Below, one piece after another: positions 45,787 to 55,200 of a DNA stretch of 64,000 nt (position 1 is the first letter of the stretch; the number at the start of each line of letters is the position of its first letter). Under the pieces are notes generated by a model. That model made no database searches. It was not told the origin of the DNA and saw only the letters and a list, made by a program, of their open reading frames with translations. This stretch comes from Sterolibacteriaceae bacterium (GTDB lineage Bacteria; Pseudomonadota; Gammaproteobacteria; Burkholderiales; Rhodocyclaceae), in assembly GCA_025360425.1 (NCBI GenBank), contig JANYCD010000073.1, forward strand, positions 1-64,000, given 5' to 3'. Made by a program: the position numbers and the translations under genes.

Positions 45787-47754
45787 TTTTCCGCGCAATA
45801 AACGCTGCTCTCCTGCGATAAGTGATTGCGGCGTTCCCAACAGCACTACCACATCACCTTCCGCCAAAACGTCCTCCAGGCTACCGCTTATGCGCGCGGC
45901 ACCTTTGCGGCGCACAGTGGAAACTTCTGCTCCACAGGCATCGAGCTGGAGGTCGGCCAGGCGTTTGCCGATGGCATAAGCACCCTCACCCAGCGTCACA
46001 GCAAGCAGCCTGCGCTGGTCAGCGTCTGCCAGATGGTCGTTCGCATCCGTCGCGCCGTGAAAAAAACCACGCAGCAACACGTAATGTTGCTCACGCATTT
46101 CGCGCAGGCGGCGTATCACCCTCGACATCGGAATGCCAAGCAGTGCCAGCGCATGGGTCGCCAACATCACACTCGACTCCAGCGCTTCGGGCACCACCTC
46201 GGTCGCGCCGGCTGCGAGCAGACGATCTACATCAGCATCTTCGGCAGCCCGTACCACCACGGGTAAATCAGGCCGCAACTGACGGGTATGGTGGAGCACG
46301 CGCAAGGCTGCCTGACTATCGGAGAAGGTGATGATCAACACATCGGCGCGCGCAATACCCGCAGCGACAAGCGTCTCGCGTCGCGCGCAGTCGCCATACG
46401 TGACTGGTTCGCCGGCGGCGGCAGCGTCGTGCACCCTGTCCGGGTCGGGATCGAGCGCCAGAAAAGAGATGCCTTCCTGTTCCAGAAAACGCGCCAAATG
46501 TTGGCCGGTACGACCATAGCCGCAGAGAATTGCATGTTTCTCGGTTCCCATCGAACGTACTGCGATCTCGGTCAGCTGCATGGAGCGGGTTAGCCATTCG
46601 GACGCGACGAAACGCATTACGATGCGATCTGAAAATTGCACGATTAACGGTGCCAGCAACAGCGACAGGACGAGTGCCGCCAGCACGACTTGCAGCACCT
46701 GATCACCCGCCAGGCTTTCCTGTCGAATCTGTGCGAGTAACACGAAGCCGAACTCGCCTCCCGCACACAGCCACAAACCGGTACGCAGGGCAGTACTTGG
46801 GGTCGCGCCAAACATGCGCGACAAACCGGCGGCCACCATCAGCTTGATTCCCATCAGCAATATCAGTACCAGCACCACCCATGGCAGATTTGTGGCCACT
46901 GCTGACAGATTGAGCATCATGCCGATGGTGATGAAAAACAGCCCCAGCAGCACGTCGCGGAAGGGCTTGATGTCCTCTTCGACCTGATAGCGATACTCGG
47001 TTTCGGAGATCAACATGCCAGCGACAAATGCGCCGAGGGCAAGAGACAGGCCAGCCAGTTCAGTCACCCAAGCCAAGCCCAGTGTGATCAACAGCACGTT
47101 GAGCACGAACAGTTCCGCCGATTTGCGTCGCGCCACAATGAAGAACCAGGCGCGCATCAGGCGCTGGCCGAAAAAAATCACCCCCGTCAGCACCAGCACG
47201 GCTTTCAATCCCGCCAGCGCCAGGGTCTGCGCCATTTCCGCCGGTTGCGCCAGAGCCGGCACCAGAATCAGCAGCGGGACGACCGCCAGATCCTGAAACA
47301 GGAGTACACCGAGTACTTCGCGACCGTGTTTGGAATCGAGCTCCAGCCGCTCGCTCAGCAGGCGTGAAAGCACCGCTGTTGACGACATCGCAGTCACACC
47401 ACCCAGGGCAAAACCTGCCGGCCAGCCAAGGCCAAACCCTTTTGCCAGCAACATCGCAATCAACAAGGTCACGAATACCTGCGCCGCGCCGAGGCCAAAA
47501 ACGATGCGCTTCATGCTGTACAGACGCGGCAGGGAAAACTCCAAACCAATGGAGAACATCAGAAACACGACACCAAACTCGGCCAGGTGGCCGGCGCTGG
47601 CGGTATCGGGCAGCAGGTTGAGCGCGTGGGGACCGATCGCTACACCAACCATCAGGTAACCCATGATCGGCGGCAGACTGAAGGAACGAAACACCACCAC
47701 CACCAGCACAGCCATGGCGAGCAATAGCACAACCAGTTCCAGAGGCGTAATCAT
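45784..47754 (-). CDS. Monovalent cation:proton antiporter-2 (Kef-type) with RCK domain
   Basis: The 656-residue product has about twelve membrane helices with the CPA2 transport core (ALGGVTAMSSTAVLSRLL, VLLFQDLAVVPLL and LSLALGAFVAGMLISE). It ends in a cytoplasmic RCK_N nucleotide-binding domain (AILCGYGRTGQHLARFLEQE) and an RCK_C domain. This is the KefB/KefC layout: potassium efflux coupled to protons, often controlled by glutathione adducts. No KefG/KefF partner is adjacent, so the physiological ion and regulation remain open. It is divergent from kdsD. Confidence 0.9.
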   Translation of the reverse strand: MITPLELVVLLLAMAVLVVVVFRSFSLPPIMGYLMVGVAIGPHALNLLPDTASAGHLAEFGVVFLMFSIGLEFSLPRLYSMKRIVFGLGAAQVFVTLLIAMLLAKGFGLGWPAGFALGGVTAMSSTAVLSRLLSERLELDSKHGREVLGVLLFQDLAVVPLLILVPALAQPAEMAQTLALAGLKAVLVLTGVIFFGQRLMRAWFFIVARRKSAELFVLNVLLITLGLAWVTELAGLSLALGAFVAGMLISETEYRYQVEEDIKPFRDVLLGLFFITIGMMLNLSAVATNLPWVVLVLILLMGIKLMVAAGLSRMFGATPSTALRTGLWLCAGGEFGFVLLAQIRQESLAGDQVLQVVLAALVLSLLLAPLIVQFSDRIVMRFVASEWLTRSMQLTEIAVRSMGTEKHAILCGYGRTGQHLARFLEQEGISFLALDPDPDRVHDAAAAGEPVTYGDCARRETLVAAGIARADVLIITFSDSQAALRVLHHTRQLRPDLPVVVRAAEDADVDRLLAAGATEVVPEALESSVMLATHALALLGIPMSRVIRRLREMREQHYVLLRGFFHGATDANDHLADADQRRLLAVTLGEGAYAIGKRLADLQLDACGAEVSTVRRKGAARISGSLEDVLAEGDVVVLLGTPQSLIAGEQRLLRGK

Positions 47755-47815
47755 TGGTCGATGGAGTCGCGATTGACACTTGTATAATCGTTGTCATGAT
47801 AACCGTCCGCCGTCC

Positions 47816-48799
47816 ATGACCCAAACATTTACCCATGATCGCGCACTGGCGATGGCGCGGCGTGTGCTGCACATCGAAGCCGAAGCGGTGGCGGCACTGG
47901 CGGAGAAGCTTGACGGTCAGTTCACCCGCGCGATTGAATTGATCTTGTCTTGCCATGGCCGTGTCATTGTCAGTGGCGTCGGCAAGTCGGGGCACATCGC
48001 GCGCAAGATCGCTGCCACTCTGGCAAGCACCGGCACGCCAGCCTATTTCGTTCATGCTGCCGAGGCGGTGCACGGTGATCTGGGAATGATCACGCGCGAG
48101 GACGTGGTGATAGCGATTTCCAATTCAGGCGAGAGCGACGAACTGCTGACCATCGTGCCTTTGATCAAACGGCAGGGCGGACGACTGATTGCGATTACCG
48201 GTAACAACGACTCTTCATTGGCCAGAGAGGCCGATGTGCATCTGGACGCAGGCGTAAAAGAAGAGGCCTGTCCGCTCAACCTGGCGCCGACAGCCAGTAC
48301 TACTGCGGCGCTGGCGCTGGGTGACGCGCTGGCTGTGACGCTACTCGATGCACGTGGTTTTGGTGCCGAGGATTTTGCCCGCTCCCATCCAGGCGGCACC
48401 TTGGGCAGACGGTTGTTGACGCATGTGCGCGATGTCATGCGCGGCGCTGCTGAAATTCCCGCAGTTGCAGAATCAACGCTGCTGCCTGACACCTTGCGCG
48501 CCATGTCGCAAGGTGGGTTGGGCATGGCGGTGGTCAGCAGCGCCGAGGGGCGGTTGTTGGGGATATTTACCGATGGCGATTTGCGCCGCGCCATGGAAAA
48601 ACAGGGTGACCTGCGCATCATGACCGTCGGCCAGGTGATGACGCGCAACCCGCGTACCATCGGCGCCAAACGGCTTGCCGTGGAAGCCGTGGAAATGATG
48701 GAGCAGCACAAGATCAGCCAGTTGCTGGTGATTGACGAAGACGGGAAGCTCATCGGTGCGCTCAACATGCACGACCTGTTTCGCGCCAAGGTGATCTGA
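47816..48799 (+). CDS. kdsD: Arabinose-5-phosphate isomerase
   Basis: Converts ribulose-5-P to arabinose-5-P for Kdo synthesis. From ATG 47816 the 327-residue product has an SIS domain (GRVIVSGVGKSGHIARKIAA, then NSGESDELLTIVPLIKRQGG) and two CBS domains (about residues 205-327). It starts the kdsD-kdsC-lptC-lptA unit. A TATAAT at 47783-47788 lies upstream, but no -35 at suitable spacing is visible. Confidence 0.96.
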   Translation: MTQTFTHDRALAMARRVLHIEAEAVAALAEKLDGQFTRAIELILSCHGRVIVSGVGKSGHIARKIAATLASTGTPAYFVHAAEAVHGDLGMITREDVVIAISNSGESDELLTIVPLIKRQGGRLIAITGNNDSSLAREADVHLDAGVKEEACPLNLAPTASTTAALALGDALAVTLLDARGFGAEDFARSHPGGTLGRRLLTHVRDVMRGAAEIPAVAESTLLPDTLRAMSQGGLGMAVVSSAEGRLLGIFTDGDLRRAMEKQGDLRIMTVGQVMTRNPRTIGAKRLAVEAVEMMEQHKISQLLVIDEDGKLIGALNMHDLFRAKVI

Positions 48800-49323
48800 T
48801 GGATGCCGCAAAGAGCAAAGCGGCCGGTCTCATGCTGATGGGCTTCGATGTCGACGGTGTGCTCACCGACGGCAGTCTCTACTACAGCAGCCAGGGTGAT
48901 GAATTGAAGGCTTTCTCCAGCCTTGATGGCCACGGTCTGAAAATGCTGGCGAACGCGGGAGTAAAGTTGGCGATCATCACTGGGCGCACGTCACGGGCGG
49001 TGGAATTGAGAACGCAAAACCTTGGGATTACATTGTTGCTGCAAGGCGTCGAAGACAAACGATCTGCCATGGCGAAACTGCTGGAGAGCCTTGGTCTTGG
49101 CTTCAAGCAGGCCGGTTACATGGGCGACGATGTTGTGGACCTGCCGCTGATGCGCGCCTGCGGATTTTCTGCGACGGTAGCCGATGGTCATTCGCTGCTG
49201 CATCAGCATGCCGATTATGCAGCCCGAAAAAATGGGGGTCATGGCGCAGTGCGAGAGGTCTGTGAATTCATCCTTGGTGCCCAAGGCAAGCTGGACGCGG
49301 CCATGGAAACTTACCTGACATGA
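48799..49323 (+). CDS. kdsC: KDO-8-phosphate phosphatase
   Basis: HAD-superfamily C0-cap phosphatase releasing Kdo from Kdo-8-P. The 174-residue product has motif I GFDVDGVLTDGSLYY (Asp nucleophile), motif II IITGRTSRAVE and motif III-IV GYMGDDVVDLPLM. It overlaps kdsD by one base (TGATG) and lptC by 4 bp, so translation is probably coupled throughout. Confidence 0.96.
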   Translation: MDAAKSKAAGLMLMGFDVDGVLTDGSLYYSSQGDELKAFSSLDGHGLKMLANAGVKLAIITGRTSRAVELRTQNLGITLLLQGVEDKRSAMAKLLESLGLGFKQAGYMGDDVVDLPLMRACGFSATVADGHSLLHQHADYAARKNGGHGAVREVCEFILGAQGKLDAAMETYLT

Positions 49324-49889
49324 AAAACCTGGGAACAACCTTGTTTCCCCTGTTCCTGTTGGGGCTGCTGGCCGCGCTCACCTTCTGGCTGCAACGTGCC
49401 GCGAATTTCGACGATCCCATGAACCGGGCAAAGGCGAGGCATGATCCTGACTCCATCATTGAACATTTCACCATTCAGCGCTTCGACGTCGCCGGGGACT
49501 TGAAGAACTTTCTCACTGCCGAGAAACTCGTCCACTTCCCCGACGATGACAGTACCGAGGTGGCCAATCCGGCACTGACGGTTTTCCAGGGACAGTCACC
49601 AACGCGTATCACTGCTAAGCGCGCCTGGTTGAACCACGACGGGAAGGAAGTTCATCTGATGGATCAGGTACGTCTCGTGCACAAGAGCGCGACCAGTGCC
49701 CCCGATACCATACTCGAAACTGCCAGGATGACCGCGTACCCCGATGAGCAAACGGCGCACAGCGACGACCCCGTCACGATCAGCCAGGGTCAAAGCGTTG
49801 TCGTCGGCAGCGGAATGGATTACAACGGCAAGACAAGCGTGTCGGTGCTCAGGGGCCGAACGCATGGAATTTTCTATAGGACCCATTGA
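49320..49889 (+). CDS. lptC: LPS export ABC transporter periplasmic protein LptC
   Basis: Bitopic component of the LptB2FGC complex; passes LPS to LptA. The 189-residue product has an N-terminal helix (LFPLFLLGLLAALTFWLQ) and an LptC jelly-roll domain (DPDSIIEHFTIQRFDVAGD, then MTAYPDEQTAHSDDPVTI). Position between kdsC and lptA confirms the assignment despite low sequence conservation in the family. Confidence 0.93.
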   Translation: MKNLGTTLFPLFLLGLLAALTFWLQRAANFDDPMNRAKARHDPDSIIEHFTIQRFDVAGDLKNFLTAEKLVHFPDDDSTEVANPALTVFQGQSPTRITAKRAWLNHDGKEVHLMDQVRLVHKSATSAPDTILETARMTAYPDEQTAHSDDPVTISQGQSVVVGSGMDYNGKTSVSVLRGRTHGIFYRTH

Positions 49890-49891
49890 TC

Positions 49892-50524
49892 ATGTTCAAC
49901 AAGCAAACCCGGTTGCTGGCAATGTTGGCCAGTATGTTGTGCGTCTCTTTGCCATCCATGGCGGAAAAAGCGGATCGCGACAAGCCGGTCAATCTCGAAG
50001 CAGACCGCATCACCGTGGATGATGTGAAGAAGATCCATGTATTCGAAGGCAACGTGCAACTCACTCAGGGGACTCTGGTAATACGTGCCGACAAAATGGT
50101 CGTTACGCAAGATGCCAGCGGTTATCAAACAGGGGTTGCGAGTGGCGGCGCCGACGGACTTGCGCGTTTCCGTCAAAAGCGCGAAGGCAAGGACGAATAC
50201 ATCGAAGGAGAGGCCGAACGGATTGAGCACGACGGCGCGGTGGACACAACGCAGTTATTCACACGCGCCTGGGTTAAAAGCGGGCTTGATGAGGTTCGTG
50301 GGCAGTACATCTCGTTTGATGCGAAGTCCGAAACTTATCTGGTCTCCAACGGCCCGAACGGCACGACCGTTTCTTCAGCGAAACACGAACGTGTGAGAGC
50401 CATCATCCAGCCGCGCAACAAAGGCCCTGCGGCCCCGTCAACACCCAGCCGCGTGGTCAATCCAACGCTCAAGGCAGCACCTGAATTATCTGCTCCGGAA
50501 AACAAGGCGCCCGATCCCCAGTAA
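49892..50524 (+). CDS. lptA: LPS transport periplasmic protein LptA
   Basis: Forms the periplasmic bridge for LPS. The 210-residue product from ATG 49892 has a signal peptide (LAMLASMLCVSLPSMA) and OstA-like domain (DKPVNLEADRITVDDVKKI, then FEGNVQLTQGTLVIRADKMV). The C-terminus is a Pro/Ala-rich extension of about 40 residues. A TTG at 49886 could lengthen it by two residues. It is followed by a terminator, not by lptB and rpoN as in most proteobacteria. Confidence 0.95.
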   Translation: MFNKQTRLLAMLASMLCVSLPSMAEKADRDKPVNLEADRITVDDVKKIHVFEGNVQLTQGTLVIRADKMVVTQDASGYQTGVASGGADGLARFRQKREGKDEYIEGEAERIEHDGAVDTTQLFTRAWVKSGLDEVRGQYISFDAKSETYLVSNGPNGTTVSSAKHERVRAIIQPRNKGPAAPSTPSRVVNPTLKAAPELSAPENKAPDPQ

Positions 50525-50545
50525 GCAGCCTCGCCCCGCAAAAAG

Positions 50546-50569
50546 CGGCCTCAGTCAGGCCGTTTTTTT
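50546..50569 (+). terminator. Intrinsic terminator after lptA
   Basis: Stem CGGCCT / AGGCCG with loop CAGTC, followed by seven T residues; flanking A residues extend the pairing. It lies 22 bp after the lptA stop and closes the kdsDC-lptCA unit. Confidence 0.9.
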
Positions 50570-50662
50570 ATTGCGCCACCACATCAGGTATATTCCTCTT
50601 GTGCCAAAAATAACTTTAACTTATTGAAATATTGTTATTTATTATAAATTCAATTTATATGG

Positions 50663-50671
50663 TGCATTGCA
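50663..50671. promoter_or_regulatory. Palindrome TGCATTGCA, upstream copy
   Basis: TGCA-T-TGCA lies 11 bp upstream of the -35 hexamer of the phasin promoter. A second copy with a different central base is at 50722-50730. The TGC-rich, palindromic character is like the binding sites described for PhaR repressors of phasin genes; assignment here is inference. Confidence 0.5.
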
Positions 50672-50682
50672 TCAAAAAATAC

Positions 50683-50710
50683 TTGACATCGGGTTTTTCC
50701 TCTTTATAAT
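50683..50710 (+). promoter_or_regulatory. Strong sigma-70 promoter of the phasin gene
   Basis: TTGACA (50683-50688) and TATAAT (50705-50710) with a 16-bp spacer, both perfect hexamers, preceded by an A+T-rich element. The expected start site is near 50717, leaving a leader of about 110 nt. This fits the very high expression usual for phasins. Confidence 0.88.
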
Positions 50711-50721
50711 TTGGCTCATGA

Positions 50722-50730
50722 TGCAGTGCA
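50722..50730. promoter_or_regulatory. Palindrome TGCAGTGCA, downstream copy
   Basis: Sits 11 bp past the -10 hexamer, overlapping the expected transcription start region. Together with the copy at 50663-50671 it brackets the promoter at equal distances, a layout suited to repression by a dimer pair. Confidence 0.5.
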
Positions 50731-50827
50731 ACATCGCGACTCCCTGAAATCACCGGGTGTGGCGAGATTCAAGATGTGAAGCAAACCACTACTCAAAGTT
50801 TTTTAAACCGATATCAAGGAGAAACCC

Positions 50828-51391
50828 ATGTCCTACGCAATCCCCGAGCAATTCGCCGCCAGCAACAAAGCCTACGTTGAATCACTGCTGACCATCGCCA
50901 ATACCGCGTTTGCCAGTGCCGAACGTTTTGCCGCACTCAACCTGAATACCGCCCGTTCGGTTCTTGAAGACTCCGTCACCAGCGCCAAGAGCCTGCTGGC
51001 GATCAAGGATGTACAAGAACTGCTGAGCACCCAAACTACCCTGGCGAAGCCGACCGTGGAAAAATTCGTTGCCTACTCGCGCAGCGTTTATGAAATCGGT
51101 TCGCAAACCCAGGAAGAACTGACCAAAGTATTTGAAGCCCAGTACGGCGAGCTGAACAAGACCATCGGCACCGCCCTGGACAAGGCTGCCAAGAGCGCCC
51201 CAGCCGGTTCCGATGTCGCTGTGGCCGCCGTCAAATCAGCCATTGCCGCCGCGAACTCTGCTTACGACAGCATCAACAAGGCTGCCAAGCAAGTTGCCGA
51301 AATCGCCGAAGCCAACGTAACGGCCGCTACCAACGCTACGGTCAAGGCAGTCGGTTCGACCGCCACGCCGAAGGTCAAGAAGGTTGCCTAA
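50828..51391 (+). CDS. Phasin family protein (polyhydroxyalkanoate granule coat)
   Basis: The 187-residue product is rich in Ala and Ser/Thr and almost entirely helical. The phasin_2-like core (IANTAFASAERFAALNLNTA, then LEDSVTSAKSLLAIKDVQEL) is at residues 22-65 and SRSVYEIGSQTQEELTKVFE at 84-103. The C-terminus is Ala/Lys-rich (AKQVAEIAEANVTAATNATV). Phasins coat storage granules and set granule size. It is monocistronic with its own strong promoter and terminator; no pha synthesis genes are in the window. Confidence 0.93.
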   Translation: MSYAIPEQFAASNKAYVESLLTIANTAFASAERFAALNLNTARSVLEDSVTSAKSLLAIKDVQELLSTQTTLAKPTVEKFVAYSRSVYEIGSQTQEELTKVFEAQYGELNKTIGTALDKAAKSAPAGSDVAVAAVKSAIAAANSAYDSINKAAKQVAEIAEANVTAATNATVKAVGSTATPKVKKVA

Positions 51392-51448
51392 GTAAAGCTC
51401 CAGCAAACTATTTGTCTCCTCCTCCGGCCCGCAAAGGGCTGGTTTTGT

Positions 51449-51481
51449 AGCCCCGGTACTTGGTACCGGGGCTCTTTTTTT
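51449..51481 (+). terminator. Strong intrinsic terminator after the phasin gene
   Basis: An 11-bp perfect stem AGCCCCGGTAC / GTACCGGGGCT with a 3-nt loop (TTG), followed by C and a run of T residues. It lies 57 bp after the phasin stop. Confidence 0.93.
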
Positions 51482-51495
51482 GTGCTCGCCCAACT

Positions 51496-52242
51496 TCAAC
51501 GTTCCTCAAATTCCAGCGCCAGCGCCGCCACTGCGGCACGAATCTCCGTCATGGCCGGCCCCACCTGCGCGGGGTCGCCGCGCACACCGAGCTCCAGATG
51601 ACGGCGTATCTTGTCGTCGCCAAATGAAGGCAGGCTGAAAACCTTGATGCCTGAATAATCAATTTCGATGCGCTGCATCAGATCAATCAATACACCCTCG
51701 TTGCCTTCCCACACCACAATGGATGTTTCGGCCTCGATCGAGCGATTGAAGCGATCACGATAGTAATGGTCAAGCACCCACTCGACCATGGGCCATGCCA
51801 TTTGCGGAAAACCCGGAACAAAGTGATGGTCGGCAAATGAAAAACCGGGCACCCGGTTAACCGGATTGGGAATGATGCGACTTCCCGTTGGAAACTCGGC
51901 AAGCTTCAGCCGATTGAGATTTATCTGCTCGCCATATTTGGCGCGTATCTCGGCCGCAGCTTCCGGATGCAATCCCAATTCGACGCCGGCCGCCATACCC
52001 GCCGCTTGACGCGTGTGGTCGTCCGGCGTGGCGCCGATGCCGCCGAAGCTGAATACGATATCGCTTGACGCCAAAGTCCGGCGCAAAGTTTCCGCCAAAA
52101 ACTCGCGCTTGTCGCCGACGTAGGTTACCCAGTCAAGCGTCAAACCCCGCGCGGCGAGCAGTTCAATCAACTTGGCAAAGTGTTTGTCCTGCCGCTTGCC
52201 GCGGATGATTTCATCGCCGATGATCAGTGCGCCAAAGCCCAT
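51496..52242 (-). CDS. CinA-like molybdopterin-binding domain protein
   Basis: The 248-residue product starts MGFGALIIGDEIIRGKRQDKH and has LDWVTYVGDKREFLAETLRR and IVFSFGGIGATPDDHTRQA, the MoCF_biosynth / CinA N-terminal fold. It lacks the C-terminal amidohydrolase half of full CinA, so the function (pyrophosphatase or nicotinamide-nucleotide related) is not clear. I chose the start at 52242 since the upstream extension has no family match. It lies downstream of hrpA on the same strand. Confidence 0.85.
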   Translation of the reverse strand: MGFGALIIGDEIIRGKRQDKHFAKLIELLAARGLTLDWVTYVGDKREFLAETLRRTLASSDIVFSFGGIGATPDDHTRQAAGMAAGVELGLHPEAAAEIRAKYGEQINLNRLKLAEFPTGSRIIPNPVNRVPGFSFADHHFVPGFPQMAWPMVEWVLDHYYRDRFNRSIEAETSIVVWEGNEGVLIDLMQRIEIDYSGIKVFSLPSFGDDKIRRHLELGVRGDPAQVGPAMTEIRAAVAALALEFEER

Positions 52243-52291
52243 TGTGTTGTTCCTTGTTTGCCGCTTGTGTGCTGTTGTTCGAATTTCCGCC

Positions 52292-55200
52292 TTATCGCGG
52301 ACGCGCATCCCACATTTTCTGCAATCGTTTCACCGATACAGGACTCGGAGTTCTGAGTTCCTGTGCGAACAACGCCACGCGCAACTCCTCGGTCAACCAG
52401 CGGAACTCTTCCAGAAACGGATCGACAACGCCGCTTCGAGACTGATTCAAATATTCCCGCTCAAACGGTCGGGTCAAACCCTGCCATTCGGCCAATAGCC
52501 GCTCGTCGCGCGCCGGATCCGCTCTCACCTTTTCCAGTCGCAGCCCTGCCGCTTTCAGATAGCGCGGAAAGTGAGCCAGACGCTCGAACGGTGTATTCAG
52601 AATAAATCCTTTCGGCATCAACGCAGCCACTTGAGCCGAAATATCGGCACACGCTTTGCTGAACGCCTTGTGGTTGGCCACAAGCTTCTTTTGCACCTGC
52701 GCATGCTCGGTCAGAATAGCCCCCAGCAGCCGCGCGATTTCCTGCGCAACAAGCACGAACTTGGTCTTGGCAGTTTCGACACGCGCAAGGAATTCTGCCT
52801 CGCTCACGGGCCAGGGACTGGGCATGCAGGTTCGCTCCAACGTTGCGGCCACCAGTTGTTCTCTCAATTCCTGCTCAGTGCCCAGGGGCATGAACAGCAA
52901 GGCCAGGTCGCGCAGTCCGGGCAGGCTTTTTTCGATATATTTCACTTGCTCTCGCAATGCCAGCGCGAACAGACGCCGCAAGCCGATGCGATGGACCAAT
53001 CTGGACATTTCCTCGGTATCGAAGGCGCACAAGGAAACACTCTCGCCTTCATCCACCAGCGCCGGAAAACCGGCTACGGTGCGCCCTCCCACCGTCACCT
53101 CGATCAGTTCGGGTAGATCGCCGAAGGACCAGCTCTTCAGTCTGCTCAATTCACCCTCGTCCAGTTCAGTTTTGAATTCCGCCTGTACAAAACTCTGCGT
53201 CACGCGATCGCCGTATTGCGCACGCAACTCCGCCAACACGCGCGACATCGCGAGCGTGCCGCCATGCTCGTCAAGCAGACGAAAGTTCATCGATAGATGT
53301 GGCTTCAATTCGCCGGGACGAAAAGCGTCCAGCGGAAGTTTCATGGCAATCGCCTCTTCCACGCTGCGTATCAACACACGTACCAGAGGCTCTTCGGAAT
53401 CGTGGATCTCTTCGCAAAATTCGGTGCCGAACGCATCCAGCGGCTGAACGCGATGGCGATATTTTTGCGGCAGCGTCTTCAACAATGCGACGACTTTTTC
53501 CTTCAACAAGCCCGCGACCAGCCAGTCACAGCGGTTGGCGGAAATGCGGTTCAACGCCGCCAGCGGCAATGCGAGCGTGACCCCGTCATCGGCTGCGCCG
53601 GGATCGTGCTTGTAGGAAAGCTTCAACTGTTCCCCGCGCAAATCCAGATGATGCGGGAATGCGTCGGTGGTAATGCCCGCCGCTTCGTGGCGCATCAACT
53701 GCTCGCGTTCAAGGAACAGCAGTTTCGGCTCCTGCTGCTCCGCCTCGCGCCGCCAGTGATCGAACGCCGCGAGTGTCACGATGCCCTCGGGAATCTTCGC
53801 GTCATAGAACGCATGAATGAGTTCCTCATCCACCAGCACGTCGGGGCGGCGCGATTTGTGTTCAAGCGCTTCGATGTCGTCCATCAGCTTCTGGTTGTGC
53901 TGGAAGAAGCGCCATTTTTTCACCCAGTCTTCGCCGACGTCGCCATTCACCAGTGCAGAGCGGATCAGGATTTCGCGCGACAACTTAGGATCCATCGGGC
54001 CATAATGAACACGGCGCCGAGCTTGAAGCACCAAGCCATGCAGGGTCAGGCGTTCCCAGGCCGCGACCTGCCCTGGCCCCTTCTCCCAATGCGGGTCGAA
54101 GACATGGCGCTTGACGAGGTGGGCACCGATGCTTTCCAGCCACTCGGGTTCTATCTTCGCCACGCAGCGTGCAAACAGGCGTGAAGTTTCCACCAACTCG
54201 GCCGCAGCGATCCAGCGCCCGGCCTTCTTGACCAGGGCCGAACCGGGATGGATAAGAAACTTGATGCCGCGGGCGCCGAGGTAGTAATTTTCTTCTTCGC
54301 TCTTCAGGCCGATGTGGCCGAGCAACCCGGTCAGCAAGGCGCGGTGGATGGCGTCGTAGTTTGCCGGCTTGTCGTTTTCCTTCCAACCGTGCTCGGCACA
54401 CAAGGCGTGGAGCTGGCCATGGACGTCGCGCCACTCGCGCAAACGCATCCATGAGACGAAATTCTGCCTGCACCAATTCCGCTGCTTGCTGCTGGTCTCA
54501 TGCCTCCAGACTTCATCTGCGGCAGCCCATAGTTTCAGCCACGACAGGAACTCCGATTTTTCATCCTTCCATTTTGCGTGCGCCTGATCCGCGCTGCCGG
54601 CATGCTCCTGTGGGCGTTCGCGCGGGTCCTGCACCGATAGTGCCGACGCAATCACCAGCACTTCCCGGAGACAACTCTCGTTACGCGCGGCGATGATCAT
54701 GCGTCCGACCTTGGGGTCGAGCGGAAGCTTTGCCAGCTCGCTGCCCACTGCGGTGAGTTGCTTGTCCTCATCCATCGCGCCGAGCTCGATGAGCAACTGA
54801 TAGCCATCGGCAATCATCCGCGGCAGCGGCGCTTCGAGAAAGGGAAACTCCTCCACGTCACCGAGGCTGAGCGATTTCATGCGCAGGATCACGCCGGCCA
54901 GCGAGGAGCGCAGAATTTCCGGTTCGGTATACAGCGGACGCTTGTTGAAGTCTGCTTCATCGTAGAGGCGGAAACAGATACCGGCCGACACACGCCCGCA
55001 ACGGCCGGCTCGCTGCCGCGCCGCAGATTGAGCAATCGGCTCCACCTGCAATTGCTCCACCTTGTTGCGATGGGAATAGCGTTTGACCCGCGCCAGCCCG
55101 GTATCGATGACGTAGCGAATACCGGGCACGGTCAACGAGGTTTCCGCCACATTGGTAGCGAGGATCACCCGTCTGCTCTGATGCGGCTGAAACACGCGCA

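Larger units (their letters stand above)
50570..50827. other. A+T-rich intergenic region (phasin promoter region)
   Basis: No gene is visible in this stretch, which belongs to the 303-bp gap between lptA and the phasin gene. It is strikingly A+T-rich from 50605 to 50665, contains the phasin promoter and two TGCA-N-TGCA palindromes, and ends with the ribosome site AAGGAGA before ATG 50828. Confidence 0.8.

Noticed and set aside
47773-47788. TTGACA followed by TATAAT upstream of kdsD.
   Set aside because: The spacing is only 4 bp, so the two hexamers cannot form one promoter; the TATAAT alone might serve with an unrecognised -35.
47060-48073. A 337-codon minus-strand frame spanning the start of kdsD and the Kef-type gene.
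   Set aside because: It overlaps two well-supported genes in other frames and has the Arg/Gly-rich composition of a shadow frame.
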